From the NCBI GenBank assembly GCA_027886185.1, contig WOAB01000583.1, positions 496,001 to 560,000 on the forward strand: a stretch of 64,000 nucleotides of DNA, written 5' to 3'. Positions 33,199 through 43,583 of the stretch are shown here, one piece after another (positions within the stretch are counted from its first letter, which is position 1; each line of letters starts with the position of its first letter). The notes under the pieces are model-generated. The model was not told the origin of the DNA, did not search any database, and worked only from the letters and a program-made list of their open reading frames with translations. A program made the position numbers and the translations under genes. This DNA is from Rheum nobile (taxonomy: Eukaryota > Streptophyta > Magnoliopsida > Caryophyllales > Polygonaceae).

Positions 33199-34595
33199 TG
33201 ACAGGGCTAAAGTCGTATGCCTATCAAATAAATCCTAAAATACCTACTAAAGAGTATAGCAAGCAAGTCAGGGTCGATCCCACAGGGAGTCAGGTTATCT
33301 ATCTCTGTAATTCGCAATCACCAACTAGGAACTAGGGGGGTTTGTAGTGTTTTCTTGGAAATCAAGTAACAAGTAAGCAAATAAACAAGTTTGCAAATAA
33401 AGGTTGTGAATATAATGGGGAAAAGCGCCACACTTAACAAAGATCCATACAACAATAGATATGGTCGATCACGGAATTCTATCAATCTCAAGTTCTTATC
33501 ATTCCTATAGTTGTTCTTATCCCGATCATATGTAACTATTAGTTCTATCAGCCCTAATAGTTCTTATTACTAAATCAAATCCGAAAACCTTCAAGACTCA
33601 ATAAAGCAATAACATTCAACCAAGGATTTAACAAGATACATGCAATAGAAACAACCCGTTACTATAAGCATGCAATTAACTCTCTCTCACGATGAACACT
33701 CGCAACCCGCTTATGTAAATCGTGCTCGCTACTAGATATGCAACCTGAACCCGGAATCACAAGTCCTAGCAATCAGGAAGATATCAATAAACCTAGGTGA
33801 TCAATCTAGATAAATCAACATAGACCAATAAACAATCAAGCGCAAGAGAATTAATCCAACTAGATAGGAAAACGAACAAGAGTAGAAAACTCACAACCAA
33901 TCAATTGTTGGCTTCAAACTGTCAAGTGCAACAATGGAGGTTTAGTTCTCCATAGGGTTTGTGAGAGCAAAAACGTAGAAAGGTGGCAACTAGGGTTAAC
34001 CACCAAGTCTTAGAAAATAGTCTTAAATACTAGGACAAATATTTAGGAATAAAATAAAAGGAAATAATAAACTTGTAAACAAAGTCTCAGAATTAAAATA
34101 AAACGGAATAAAACTCGAACAGAATCTTTTCAGCGCGTCGTCACCGCGGGGTGCGGTGACACCCCCACCGCGGGGTGCGGTGGAGCTCCAGTGGCCAGGT
34201 GCCACTTCTCTGGTCTTCTCGCCACGGGTGCGGCAGTGCCCACCGTTGGGTGCGGTGGGACTCCAGACTTATGATCTCCATTCTGCTCCTCCACCGCTGG
34301 GTGCGGTGGTCTTCGGCGCGGGTGCGGCAAGGCTCCAGAATGTATCTCCTCTCCAAGGCTCCTCCTTGCATCCTTCGCACCGCTGCTCAACTCGTCTCTT
34401 CACTTCCTTGGCGTCTTCTCCTGGTGGCTTCCTTCCTCAGTGTCTCCTATGATATCCAAAACAGCTCAAATACCTTCAAAAACACCAAACTTCGCCCCCA
34501 AACGCCATGCACATGAATGTGTCTAAATCTACCCGAATGGCACCAATAAACCCTCTAATGACTCTCAGTTAAGACCTACAAAGTAGTGCTTATCA
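33199..34595 (-). repeat. Element A 5' LTR
   Basis: TGACAGGGC...GCTTATCA, the partner of 27596-28993, with the same GC-rich dyad patch at 34135-34330. It is followed by the GTCCC duplication. Confidence 0.9.
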
Positions 34596-34752
34596 GTCCC
34601 CATGATGGTGGAGACAGATAGAAACTGTCCCCACCATGTTTGGGGATAGATAGAAATTGTCCCCATATGTGAGGGACAGATTATACATTGCCCATTAAAA
34701 GTTTACAGCACATGTAAATAATATTTAAAAATAACAACAAAACTAGGATTAC

Positions 34753-35090
34753 CTGAATCCTTCAAATTTGCATCAACTTCAGAAACTTCAGCAACTTCTG
34801 TTGTTTTTCCACTGCCACCCCCAACATTTGTTAGTTCATCAATCGTTGCGACATAGACACTCTCAACTATGGATTCAATATCCCAAATTGCATTGTCCTC
34901 TTTCACATCAGAAACTTGAGCAACTTCTATTGTTTTTCCAATGCCACCCCCAACATCTGGTAGTTCATCAATCTTTGCGACATTGCCACTCTCAACATCC
35001 AAAGTACCATCACCTTGTTTCAGAACGGGTTCATTGGTGTTGGCATTATCAACAACTGCATTATTTTGATCTAGTTTAGATTTGTCATTT
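34753..35090 (-). pseudogene. Ulp1-gene linker exon, upstream copy of a duplicated exon
   Basis: It starts NDKSKLDQNNAVVDNANTNE like the exon at 26907-27392 and contains two copies of a VA(K/T)IDEL..VGGG.GKT.EVA unit. It ends KDSG at a CAG|GTAATCC donor, identical to the donor of the exon at 35446-35907. Exon, introns and arrays were therefore duplicated together. It is acidic and no domain is known. Confidence 0.75.
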
Positions 35091-35119
35091 CTTGATATAA
35101 CAAAACTATGACAATATGC

Positions 35120-35380
35120 AACTGTCCCCATCATTTTGCAGACAGTTACAAGTTGTCCCCATGATGGTGGAGACAGATAGAACAAAACTGTACTCATCTA
35201 TTTGTCCCAAAAATGGTAGGGACATTTAGAAACTGTCCCCACCATATTTGGGGACAGATAGAAACTGTCCCCATAAATGTGGGGAGATGTCCCCATGATG
35301 GTGGAGACAGATAGAAACTGTCCCCACTATGTTTGGGGACAGATAGAAACTGTCCCCACATGTGAGGGACGGATTATACA
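35120..35380. repeat. GGGACAGTT dyad array, paralogue of the element A target intron
   Basis: Units such as AACTGTCCCCACCAT, GGGGACAGATAGAAACTG and GATGGTGGAGACAG. At 35281-35330 it contains the uninterrupted form of the site where A is inserted (GGGGAGATGTCCCCATGATG). Confidence 0.9.
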
Positions 35381-35445
35381 TTGCCCATTAAAAGTTTACA
35401 ACACATGTAAATAACATTTAAAAATAACAACAAAACTAGGATTAC

Positions 35446-35907
35446 CTGAATCCTTCTGAGTCCTGACTTCATCACCTAGACCACCTTCATCCTTAGTATC
35501 ACAAAGGACTTGTCTTGTAAGTGCTACAACCATATTAACTTTTTCAGCTTGCAATGAACATAGCTCTTCTTCTCCTTCCTCATTCAAACTGCAATCCATA
35601 CCATCTCTAACATCAACATCAAAGTTGCAACATCCTCCTTCTACATTACCATCCTCATTCATACCACCATCCACACCATCTATAACCTCAACATCAAAGA
35701 TACAACATCCTCTTTCTACATTACCTTCCTCATTCAAACTGCCATTCACACCATTTCTAACTTCAACACTACTCCTATTTCTATATTACCTTTCACATTC
35801 AAATTGCAATCCACATCATCTCTAGCTTCAAGATAAGGATGTTCATTGATATTTGCATTTTCAGAAGATTCCCCAACAACAACATCAGAATCAATAGCCT
35901 TACTTAT
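35446..35907 (-). pseudogene. Ulp1-gene linker exon with an acidic protein repeat
   Basis: Encodes three to four copies of a roughly 25-residue unit (SLNEEGNVERGCCIFDVEV, then GMNEDGNVEGGCCNFDVDV). A frameshift near 35760 separates the first, decayed copy from the rest. The exon begins only a few codons from the element C insertion; the missing four codons lie beyond C next to a TTTTGATAG acceptor at about 44825. The function is unknown. Confidence 0.7.
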
Positions 35908-37152
35908 TGATAACAGGAATTTGCCGTTCTAATTCCTACTATGCAAAGTATCCAAACAAACCCTAAAACATAGTCCTAGGTAAGTAAGGGTCGAATCCGC
36001 AGGGAAACAAAGTCTATCGCAGTATGCAATATGTATGTCAATTTAAAGCAACCAAAGAGGGGTTTTGTTGGTTTGTTTTAGTAGCCAAGCATGCAAATGG
36101 TAAATAAGCAATTAAAGGTGATGAAATCAGTTATTGGGAAAACACTCAGTCAAACAATATCCAATATTCGAATGACAAGTTGATCATAGATACTACTCAA
36201 AATCGCATGCAATGGTAATTCCGATTCCTTTTCAGATGTAACTAATAGCACAACCAGATACTATTAGAACTAACTAATTAAACAACCCTGAAACTATCAA
36301 GATTCAGTTTAACAGCAGCCTTACGGATAGGAATATAGTTGGATACAACCCTAGAATAAAACAACCAGTTTTTACCCTAGAATGTAAATCAATTCTCTTC
36401 TGCATAAGATTAGCACAACCAGTTACTAATACGATGCAGTTGCTACTATGGAATAGATATGCTCAACCAGTAACAATCTAACCCTAGCAATAGATAAATA
36501 ACGACAAAACCTAGTTGATCAGACTAGAAATTATCAATATCAATCTTAAGAAATCAAACAAGAGAAGAGATAAAAACCACGCAATAGATTAGGAATAAGA
36601 ATCTCACAACTGAATCACATGAAAAGCTTCAATGTCTGACTAAGCAAGAGAGGCTTAGTTCTTCATAGCAAGAGAATACGTAGAATAAGAAATTAGGGTT
36701 CCGAGATAGAAGAAACAAGTTTTCTCAACCCTTAAATACCAAAGGAAAAATAATCTGAAATTGTCCTAAAAAGAAATAATAAAAATGTAATAAAGTAATA
36801 TAAAATAGATCCGAAGAGGAAATCGGCTCGGCGATGCTTCCGTCAGCGGCGGCGGCCGCTGCTTCTCCCACGGCGATTGCCGTAAATGCGGTGGGCGCCG
36901 TAATTAAACGGCGGTCGCCGTTTCCAGGTCGTAGCCTTCGTCTCTCAGAGGGAATTAACGGCGGTCGTCGTAATTACGCGGCGGTCGCCGCGACTCTGTT
37001 TCTTCATCCTTCGTTCCTCAGCTCCTAAGGCTCCAAAAACGCAACTTCCGCACCTCCTCGCCAAGTCTCCAAATCACCTCCAAAGCATCCTAAAACACCA
37101 CTAAAATCATGCCAAAACTCCGTCAATACACAAAACATAATCGTGTGTATCA
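35908..37152 (-). repeat. Element C 3' LTR
   Basis: TGATAACAGG...GTGTATCA, nearly identical to the right LTR. A GC island (36838-36996) has repeats of GGCGGTCGCCG and GCGGCGGCCGC. The open frame that starts at the island is an artefact of base composition. Confidence 0.9.
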
Positions 37153-37161
37153 AACTCCCCC
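37153..37161 (-). other. Polypurine tract of element C
   Basis: Sense GGGGGAGTT directly before TGATACACACG, in the context AAGTGTGGGGGAGTT. Confidence 0.8.
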
Positions 37162-37411
37162 ACACTTGAATCTCTACTCATCTCGAGTGGATAGAGAACT
37201 ACCACCCATTACCAATGAAGCACCTAGATCATCAACATGTAAAGAGGCTTGCAACTAAGAGTAAAAGCATCTACATGAAAGCTCAACATCCCTCAACCAA
37301 CCGACCACAACACAATTACACCCTCAACTCCAGCATCGTAATCAGCACAACATCAACACAAGCACACAACAATAACAATATACTCCTCAGCAGCAAACAC
37401 GACACACATCC

Positions 37412-37800
37412 AAGCTTAAGGGCAAGCAGAATACTTCCCCCAAGCTTATCCCGGTCATCCAAAAATGTACGTAGCCACTAGTCCTAACCTCCATCTATGA
37501 ATCCTTATGTCTCCCAAAGTGACCTACCCGACAATCCTTCTTTGTCTCCTCTTCTTATGTCGCCACGTCGGTAAAATGAGATCCTAGAAAACACTCCTCT
37601 TCTTTTCACTCATTTTGCCTAGGAGCCCTTTCGGATTTTCATCCTAGCCACTCATTTTATTTTATCATAGATGGACTCACCGCCTCACATCACTCTGAAT
37701 CCACTTTTGCCCAGGCCTAATGCATGTCGGATTACCTGCTTTTTACCTGGACTGCCCTTTCGGGTTTTCAGTCCATCCCAGGATTTTAATTTGCCTTTTT
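37412..37800 (-). other. Conserved 3' non-coding module of element C
   Basis: Shares the order and wording of A and B. Hairpins CCCGAAAGGG (37755-37764) and TCCGAAAGGG (37626-37635), GAGTGAAAAGAAGAGGAGTG and TCGGGTAGGTCAC are all present. The CCAGC...GCTGG stem is altered here (GGCCTGGGC). It is otherwise non-coding, with a T-rich end. Confidence 0.75.
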
Positions 37801-37874
37801 TTTTCATTTTGTGGCTCTTTTCTCTTTTTTTTTCTTTTTTTTTTTTAGATAAAAGCAATACATAAGTACATAAT

Positions 37875-37912
37875 CACCTCCCCCACACTTAAAATAATCA
37901 TTGTCCTCAATG
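37875..37912 (-). other. Element C hairpin plus second polypurine tract
   Basis: Sense CATTGAGGACAATG, then AAGTGTGGGGGAGGTG. It starts 42 nt after the env-like stop at 37954. The purine part matches the true tract at 37153-37161. Confidence 0.75.
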
Positions 37913-37953
37913 AAATCAGACATAATAAAAGAGGAGAAGGAAAGAATGTACCA

Positions 37954-39390
37954 CTACTGCTGCGGCGGTGGAAAATCTGGATACTTGGAACCCATGAAAA
38001 GGTTCCACTGCCTCAACTGCTCCTCCAGTGCATGGATGTCTTGGGCCTGCGTCGCGTAATGATCCCCTGACTCCTGGCGGAAGTCAATGAACTCCTGGTG
38101 AATGCCCTGGACCATCTCCCACGTCTGTCTCTGGTAATCATGAGACGGCCCAGTAGTAGCGGCAGCCTGCACCTCAGGCATAGCGGTATCCTCATCATCA
38201 TCCTCATCATCACCCTCATCGGGCTGTGCCACAGGGACAGCAGAAGAACCAGCGGCTGAACGGCCTGCAGCTGAACCACCACCAGCTCCCACACGGTGTC
38301 GGTGCACATCAAAATCCCTGTAGCGTGGGCCATAGGTCACCTCAAAGGGAAAAGGGATGGGGATCCGGTAACAGCCCCGCGAGCCATACAGCTAGAACTT
38401 CGGGTTCGACCCGGTCCCAGACACAATAGTGGACGTCTTGAGCTGCCTCCAATCATATCTAAAGGCAGCAGAGAGCTGCTGGGAAGGGTCGGGTTGCTCG
38501 AGGCCCAGGTGACGGCCGATCAGAGTAATCAGTCCCCCAATGACAATCTTGTGCTTCTTGTTCTCCTGAAATTTCCTGCAGGAAGCAATAAAGTGGGAGC
38601 GCCAACTCCACACCAAAGGGCACTCAGGGGGCATACTCCACACCGCGTACAAGTCATCGTATGGGACCTTGTTTAACTCGGACTGGCCATGGAAGGCCAT
38701 CCGCACCACCTTATGTGCTAGGCGCAGGCCCGGATGCGACCACTTGTAATTGTATTCTCCTCCCTGCGGATCATATACACGAGTCCCTGTAGAGTGATAC
38801 CAGAATGTAAAGAACTCGTTGGCGTCCGCCCATGCCCTCTCAGAAGATGGTGGCCTGGTAATCCCAAGTGTTGTGTCAAGGTCCGCATAGGACATCGAAT
38901 GCCTGCTGCCATCTAGACTGAATGTAATACTTTCCGTATCACAATGATTCTCAAAACTAGCCAGGAATTCCACAGTCCAGACAGGGAAGGTGGGCGCCGC
39001 TAAGTGGTAGAAACCACCCAACCCGCCTTTAACAAAGAGCTGTTGCGTGCATTCATAAATCTTCAATTCCCGCATGGTCTCTGGGTCGAAGAATAATGTA
39101 GACTGGAACTCCTTATCCAGTATAAACTTCCGACGGGACTCCTCAACCCCCGATGATTTCTTACGAGAGGCCTCACCCCCCGATGATTTCTTACGAGACG
39201 AGAATGTGCGTTTCAACAGTCCAGACATCACAGATATAGACAACAACACAATCAAAATCAGAAGCAGGGCATAGAAATCACCAGAACGCGAGGAAACGGC
39301 GGTCGCCGCGCGGAATACAGCGGTCGTTGCTAGGAGCGGCGGTCGCGGCGTTGAATACGGCGGTCGCCGTGAGCAAAATTCCGCAGCCAC
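37954..39390 (-). pseudogene. Element C env-like (ATHILA ORF) protein
   Basis: Two open pieces in one frame, split by a TAG at 38392-38394. The first (332 codons) has the ATHILA-family body: FDPETMRELKIYECTQQLF, FLASFENHCDTESITF, YADLDTTLGITRPPSSERAW, SHPGLRLAHKVVRMAFHG and IGRHLGLEQ. The second (128 codons) is a Gly/Ala then Asp/Glu-rich tail with a Gln-rich end. A hydrophobic stretch at about residues 39-59 (FYALLLILIVLLSISV) could be a membrane segment, but Met55 (MSGLLKRTF) may be the true start and the codons before it overlap GC repeats. Placed 3' of pol, it is in the env-like position of Athila. Its function in plants is unproven. Confidence 0.8.
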
Positions 39391-40195
39391 GTCAGATCTG
39401 GGCAGCGGCGGTCGCCGGGTGGGTTGTGGCTTGCAGCGGGCTGGCGGCGGGGGGGCTCCTGGTGCGGCGGTCGCTGGAATTTGGGGGGGCTAGGGTTTGA
39501 GAGGTTCGGTAAGGGGGAGAGAGAGTGGGTAGGGGTAGAATGATAGGTAGGGGGTGGGGTTGGGTTATTTTACAGATCGGGGGGTTGGGTTTTTTTTTTT
39601 TTTGGCTCTTACCCCGTTTGGTTTTAACGGGTTTCTTTTTCTGCCTTTTGCACCCTGTTTAAGGTTTTCTCAGGGTCCATTTTTATCTGATTTTTTACTC
39701 TTTCTCTCCATTTAAGGTCTTTTCGGGGGTTTTATTTTTGTCTTTTGCGCCCCGTTTAGGGTTTTTTCGGGGCCCATTTTATTTTATTTTTTTAAACAAG
39801 GGATAGTAGTCGAACCTGAACCGGCGGCGATCGCTATATTAAAACGGTGGTCGCTGTCATTTTGCTGCAAATAGCGTGAGTGAGGAAGGAGAAAACGGCG
39901 GGCGCCGTGGAGAGGGCGGCGGTCGCCGCAATTAAACGGCGGTAGCCGTTTTCATGTCGTAGGCAGCTCCCTTGGTTGAGCAATTAACGGCAATCGCCGT
40001 AATGAAGCGGCGGTCGCCGTAAACACCTTCTTCGTTTTTCTCACGTCCATGCAGGTGAGTTCGACACAAAATGCAAAAACAAAAGGAAAACAACTAAAAG
40101 TGATTAAGGGAAAGGGAAAGAAACTACCTAATCATCGGGTTGCCTCCCGAGAAGCGCCGTAGTTAACGTCGTGGCTCGACCTCATTCTGGCTCAA
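39391..40195 (-). other. Element C pol-env spacer with GC islands
   Basis: About 0.8 kb without coding. It holds GGCGGTCGCCG-type repeats (39391-39470, 39826-40020), a purine-rich G tract (about 39480-39590, sense C/T) and T-rich repeats of GTTTAGGGTTTTTTCGGGG type. Env-like frames of Athila are thought to be made from a spliced or separate RNA, so signals for that may lie here; none is certain. Confidence 0.5.
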
Positions 40196-41346
40196 TCACG
40201 TTTCAGCTTCGGGTTCCTTCAGGAACGCCTCTTCAATGGTGTCCTTGGTAAAACCTTCATGGTATTTCTTCACTCTTTGCCCATTCACCTTGAACAAAGT
40301 CTGCGCTGCTGAATCAAACAGCTCTATGGCACCATGTGGGAAGACTTTGGCCACATAATATGGTCCTGCCCAGTGTGATCTCAGCTTGCCTGGGAAAAGT
40401 CTAAGGCGTGACTGAAATAAGAGGACTTTGTCTCCAACTTTGAAGTCCTTCCTCACTATGTTCTTGTCATGCCAGGCCTTAGCCTTTTCCTTTTAGTGAG
40501 TGGCATTGTCATAAGCCTCGATCCTAGCTTCCTCTAGCTCTTGCAATTGTAACTTACGAAGCTCTCCAGCATCATCCAATTTCATGCTACAATTCTTGAC
40601 AGCCCAATATGCCTTGTGTTCTAGCTCTATTGGAAGGTGACAAGCCTTACCAAACACCAACCGAAAGGGAGACATACCAATCGGTGTCTTGTAAGCTATC
40701 CTGTATGCCCACAGTGCATCATCAAGCCTCAAACTCCAGTCTTTTCTATTGGGAGACACCGTCTTCTCCAAGATGGACTTTATCTCCCGGTTGAAGACTT
40801 CAGCTTGCCCGCTCGTTTGAGGGTGATAGGCGGTAGAAACTCTCTGCGTGACATGATATTTCTTTAACAGCGCAGTGATTGTCCTATTGCAGAAGTGGGT
40901 TCCTCTATCACTGATTAGAGCTTTTGGCACTCCAAACCTGGTAAATATGTTAGACTTCAAGAAATCTGCAACAACTTTAGCATCATCAGTCCTGGTGGCC
41001 TTCGCTTCCATCCACTTGGAAACGTAGTCCACCGCAAGCAAAATATATATGTTACCACAAGAGGTAGGAAACGGTCCCATGAAGTCAATACCCTAAACAT
41101 CGAAAATTTCACAGAAAATCAACCCTGTTTGTGGCATCTCATCCCTATGAGATATATTTCCAACCCGTTGACACTTGTCACAGGATTTACAGTGGTTGTG
41201 CGCATCCTTGAAGATGGACGGCCACCAAAATCCTGCGTCAAGTACCTTCCTTGCGGTTCTTTGTACCCCAAAATGCCCACCACATGCTGCTGAATGACAA
41301 AAGGCAAGGAGAGAATTTACCTCGTTCTCCGGGATACACCTACGAA
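40196..41346 (-). pseudogene. Element C integrase
   Basis: HHCC region (HSAACGGHFGVQR, then CKSCDKC) and the catalytic triad in [16 protein letters not shown] and [12 protein letters not shown]. The C-terminus is KVGDKVLLFQSRLRLFPGKL and GPYYVAKVFPHGAIEL. Lesions are a frame change near 41350 from RNase H, a TAG near 41092 where Trp is expected (before GIDFMGPF), and a TAA at 40493-40495. The enzyme would insert cDNA into chromosomes. Confidence 0.9.
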
Positions 41347-42777
41347 TTACCTGGTCAGAACAATGTTTCCATAGGTAGGGGTCGTCCCAGACAAAGAATC
41401 TGGCTGAACTGTGCAGCCTGTCCCAGACAAAGAATCTGGCTGGACAATTCGGCTGAGATGGTCAGCAACAAGATTCTCAACACCCTTCTTGTCCTTGATC
41501 TCCACATCAAACTCGCTGAGTAATAAGATCCACCGGATCAGCCGTGGCTTGGCTTCCTTCTTCGTCATGAGATAGCGCAGAGCAGCATGGTCGGAGTAGA
41601 CAAAGACCTTTGTACCAAGCAGGTACTGCCTGAACTTCTCAAGAGCAAACACCACAGCAAGCATCTCCTTCTCTGTGGTGGAGTAATTCCTCTGCGCGCC
41701 ATTCAGCGTCATAGAAGCATACTGGATCACATAGGGAGCTCTACCATCCTTTTGGCCTAGCACGGCCCCCACAGCATAGTCACTGGCATCGCACATGATC
41801 TCAAAGGGCTTAGACCAATCAGGAGCCTGAATAATTGGGGCACTTGTCAGGCGAGCCTTCAGTTCATCAAAGGCTGCCCGACACTCAGCTGTAAACTCAA
41901 ATCCCATCTCCTTCTTCAGCAGGTCACACAGGGGTGAAGAGATCTTGGAGAAGTCTTTAATGAACCTGCGATAGAAACCTGCATGGCCCAAAAAGGAACG
42001 AACTTCGCGCACATTAGTAGGATAGGGCAAAGACTGAATTACTTCAATCTTTGCCTTATCGACCTCAATACCCCTAGACGACACAATATGACCCAAGACA
42101 ATTCCCTGCTCAACCATAAAGTGACACTTCTCAGAATTCAGCACTAAATTGGTGTCAACACACCTTGCAAGTACAAGTGATAGATGGTTCAAGCATGCAT
42201 CAAAATTGTCACCATATACAGTAAAATCATCCATGAATACCTTTATGAAGTTCTCAATGTACTCAGAGAAGATGCTCACCATACACCGCTGAAAGGTTCC
42301 TGGAGCATTGCACAACCCAAATGGCATCCTGCGATAAGCAAACGTGCCAAACGGACAAGTGAATGTCGTCTTTGCTTGGTCGTCTGGTGCAATGGCTATC
42401 TGGAAGTACCCTGAGTAACCATCCAAGAAGCAGTAGAAAGCACGTCCTAACAGTCTCTCGAGCATCTGGTCAATGAATGGAAGAGGGAAGTGGTCCTTCC
42501 TGGTCACCGCGTTCAGCTTGCGGTAATCAATGCACACTCTGTAGCCTGTCTGTAATCTCGTGGGGACGAGTTCTCCATGTTGGTTCTCCACAACTGTGAC
42601 CCCTCCTTTCTTTGGGACAACCTGCGTAGGACTAACCCACTTGCTGTCAGAAATAGGAAAAATAATACCTGCTTCAGAACTTCCTTCTTGACAACATCCA
42701 TCATAGGTGGATTCAGGCGCCTCTGGGGTTGTCGCGAAGGCTTCTCCTCGCCTTCCAGCAGAATACGGTGCATGCAT
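41347..42777 (-). pseudogene. Element C reverse transcriptase and RNase H
   Basis: RT motifs: [34 protein letters not shown], [14 protein letters not shown] and the catalytic [11 protein letters not shown], then [14 protein letters not shown]. RNase [42 protein letters not shown] and VADHLSRI. A tandem copy of VQPDSLSGT follows. The N-terminal end is out of frame with the protease segment because of a small deletion near 42650-42680. The stop is at 41347-41349. Confidence 0.92.
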
Positions 42778-43583
42778 GTGGTGGGGCTGATTCCCTTTAT
42801 GTCAGCAATGGTCCAACCAATTGTCGTCTTATACTCCTTGAGAACCACCACCAACTTGTCTTCTTGTTCCTTGGTGAGCTTGTTGGAGATGATCACTGGC
42901 AAAGTTTCTTTGTCTCCCAGGAACACATACTTGAGGTGGTCAGGAAGTTGTTTCAACTCAACCACTGGTGCCTGCACAATAGAGGGCAAAAGCTTCTCGC
43001 TAGGCAGGGTTAGTGGTAAAGGTGATTTACCCGGTAGCTCAGAAGGAAGCTTATAGTAAGCATCCAACTCATTGACAACTTCCTGTACGTCAGCAGATAG
43101 AGTAAAATCCAAACTAGAATCAACAATAATGGATTGCATATCATCTAATTGGTCATCATCAAAAACATCTTGCACCACAGGTTCAAGCACATCAATAGCA
43201 CACAAAGAGTGATCATCAGCAGGATATTTCATGGCTTCATATATGTTATAATTAATAGTCTGGCCATCAAATTCCATAGTTAGAGAACCTGTGCTCACAT
43301 TGATCTTAGTATTAGCGGTTTTTAGGAAGGGTCTCCCTAATAGAATAGGGGTTGCATGCTTGTCATGTTCCATGTTTAGCACATAAAAATCAGCAGGAAA
43401 CGTAAGATCACCAACCATAACCAAGACATCCTCTACAATCCCTATAGGACGCACGCTAGATCTATCAGCTAACTGAATGGAAATGTTGGTTGCATGCAAA
43501 GGTCCTAATCGCAAGGATTCACAGAGAGATGAAGGTAAAACATTGATGGAAGCACCTAAATCTAGCATAGCCTTATTGAACTA
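42650..43583 (-). pseudogene. Element C aspartic protease and linker to RT
   Basis: The frame begins inside the protease (FNKAMLDLGASINVLPSSL, with the D-x-G active site) at the LTR junction. It continues through GIVEDVLVMVGDLTFPADFY and ILLGRPFLKTANTKI. The linker ends KYVFLGDKETLPVII and [10 protein letters not shown]. Everything upstream (gag, primer site) is missing. Codons after about 42670 read in this frame are frameshifted RT. Confidence 0.9.

Larger units (their letters stand above)
27596..34595 (-). mobile_element. Athila-like non-autonomous LTR element A
   Basis: Two LTRs (27596-28993 and 33199-34595, 1.40 kb each) flank a short interior, with a perfect GTCCC duplication at 27591-27595 and 34596-34600. 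Next to the right LTR the sense strand reads TGGCACCGATGCC, a two-mismatch version of a tRNA-Asp primer site. Next to the left LTR it reads GGGGGAGTT (28994-29002), the polypurine tract. The interior (28994-29984 plus 33104-33198) keeps only the 3' tail of an env-like frame and a conserved non-coding module. Gag and pol are gone. Element B is inserted in the remnant frame. Confidence 0.9.

Noticed and set aside
36834..37028. Ala-rich 64-codon frame, repeated at 44496-44690
   Set aside because: Lies in the GC island of the element C LTR; a composition artefact.
37954..39390. A true viral envelope gene of an exogenous virus
   Set aside because: Position and residues match the ATHILA family of plant retrotransposons; no signal peptide plus furin-like site or fusion segment seen.
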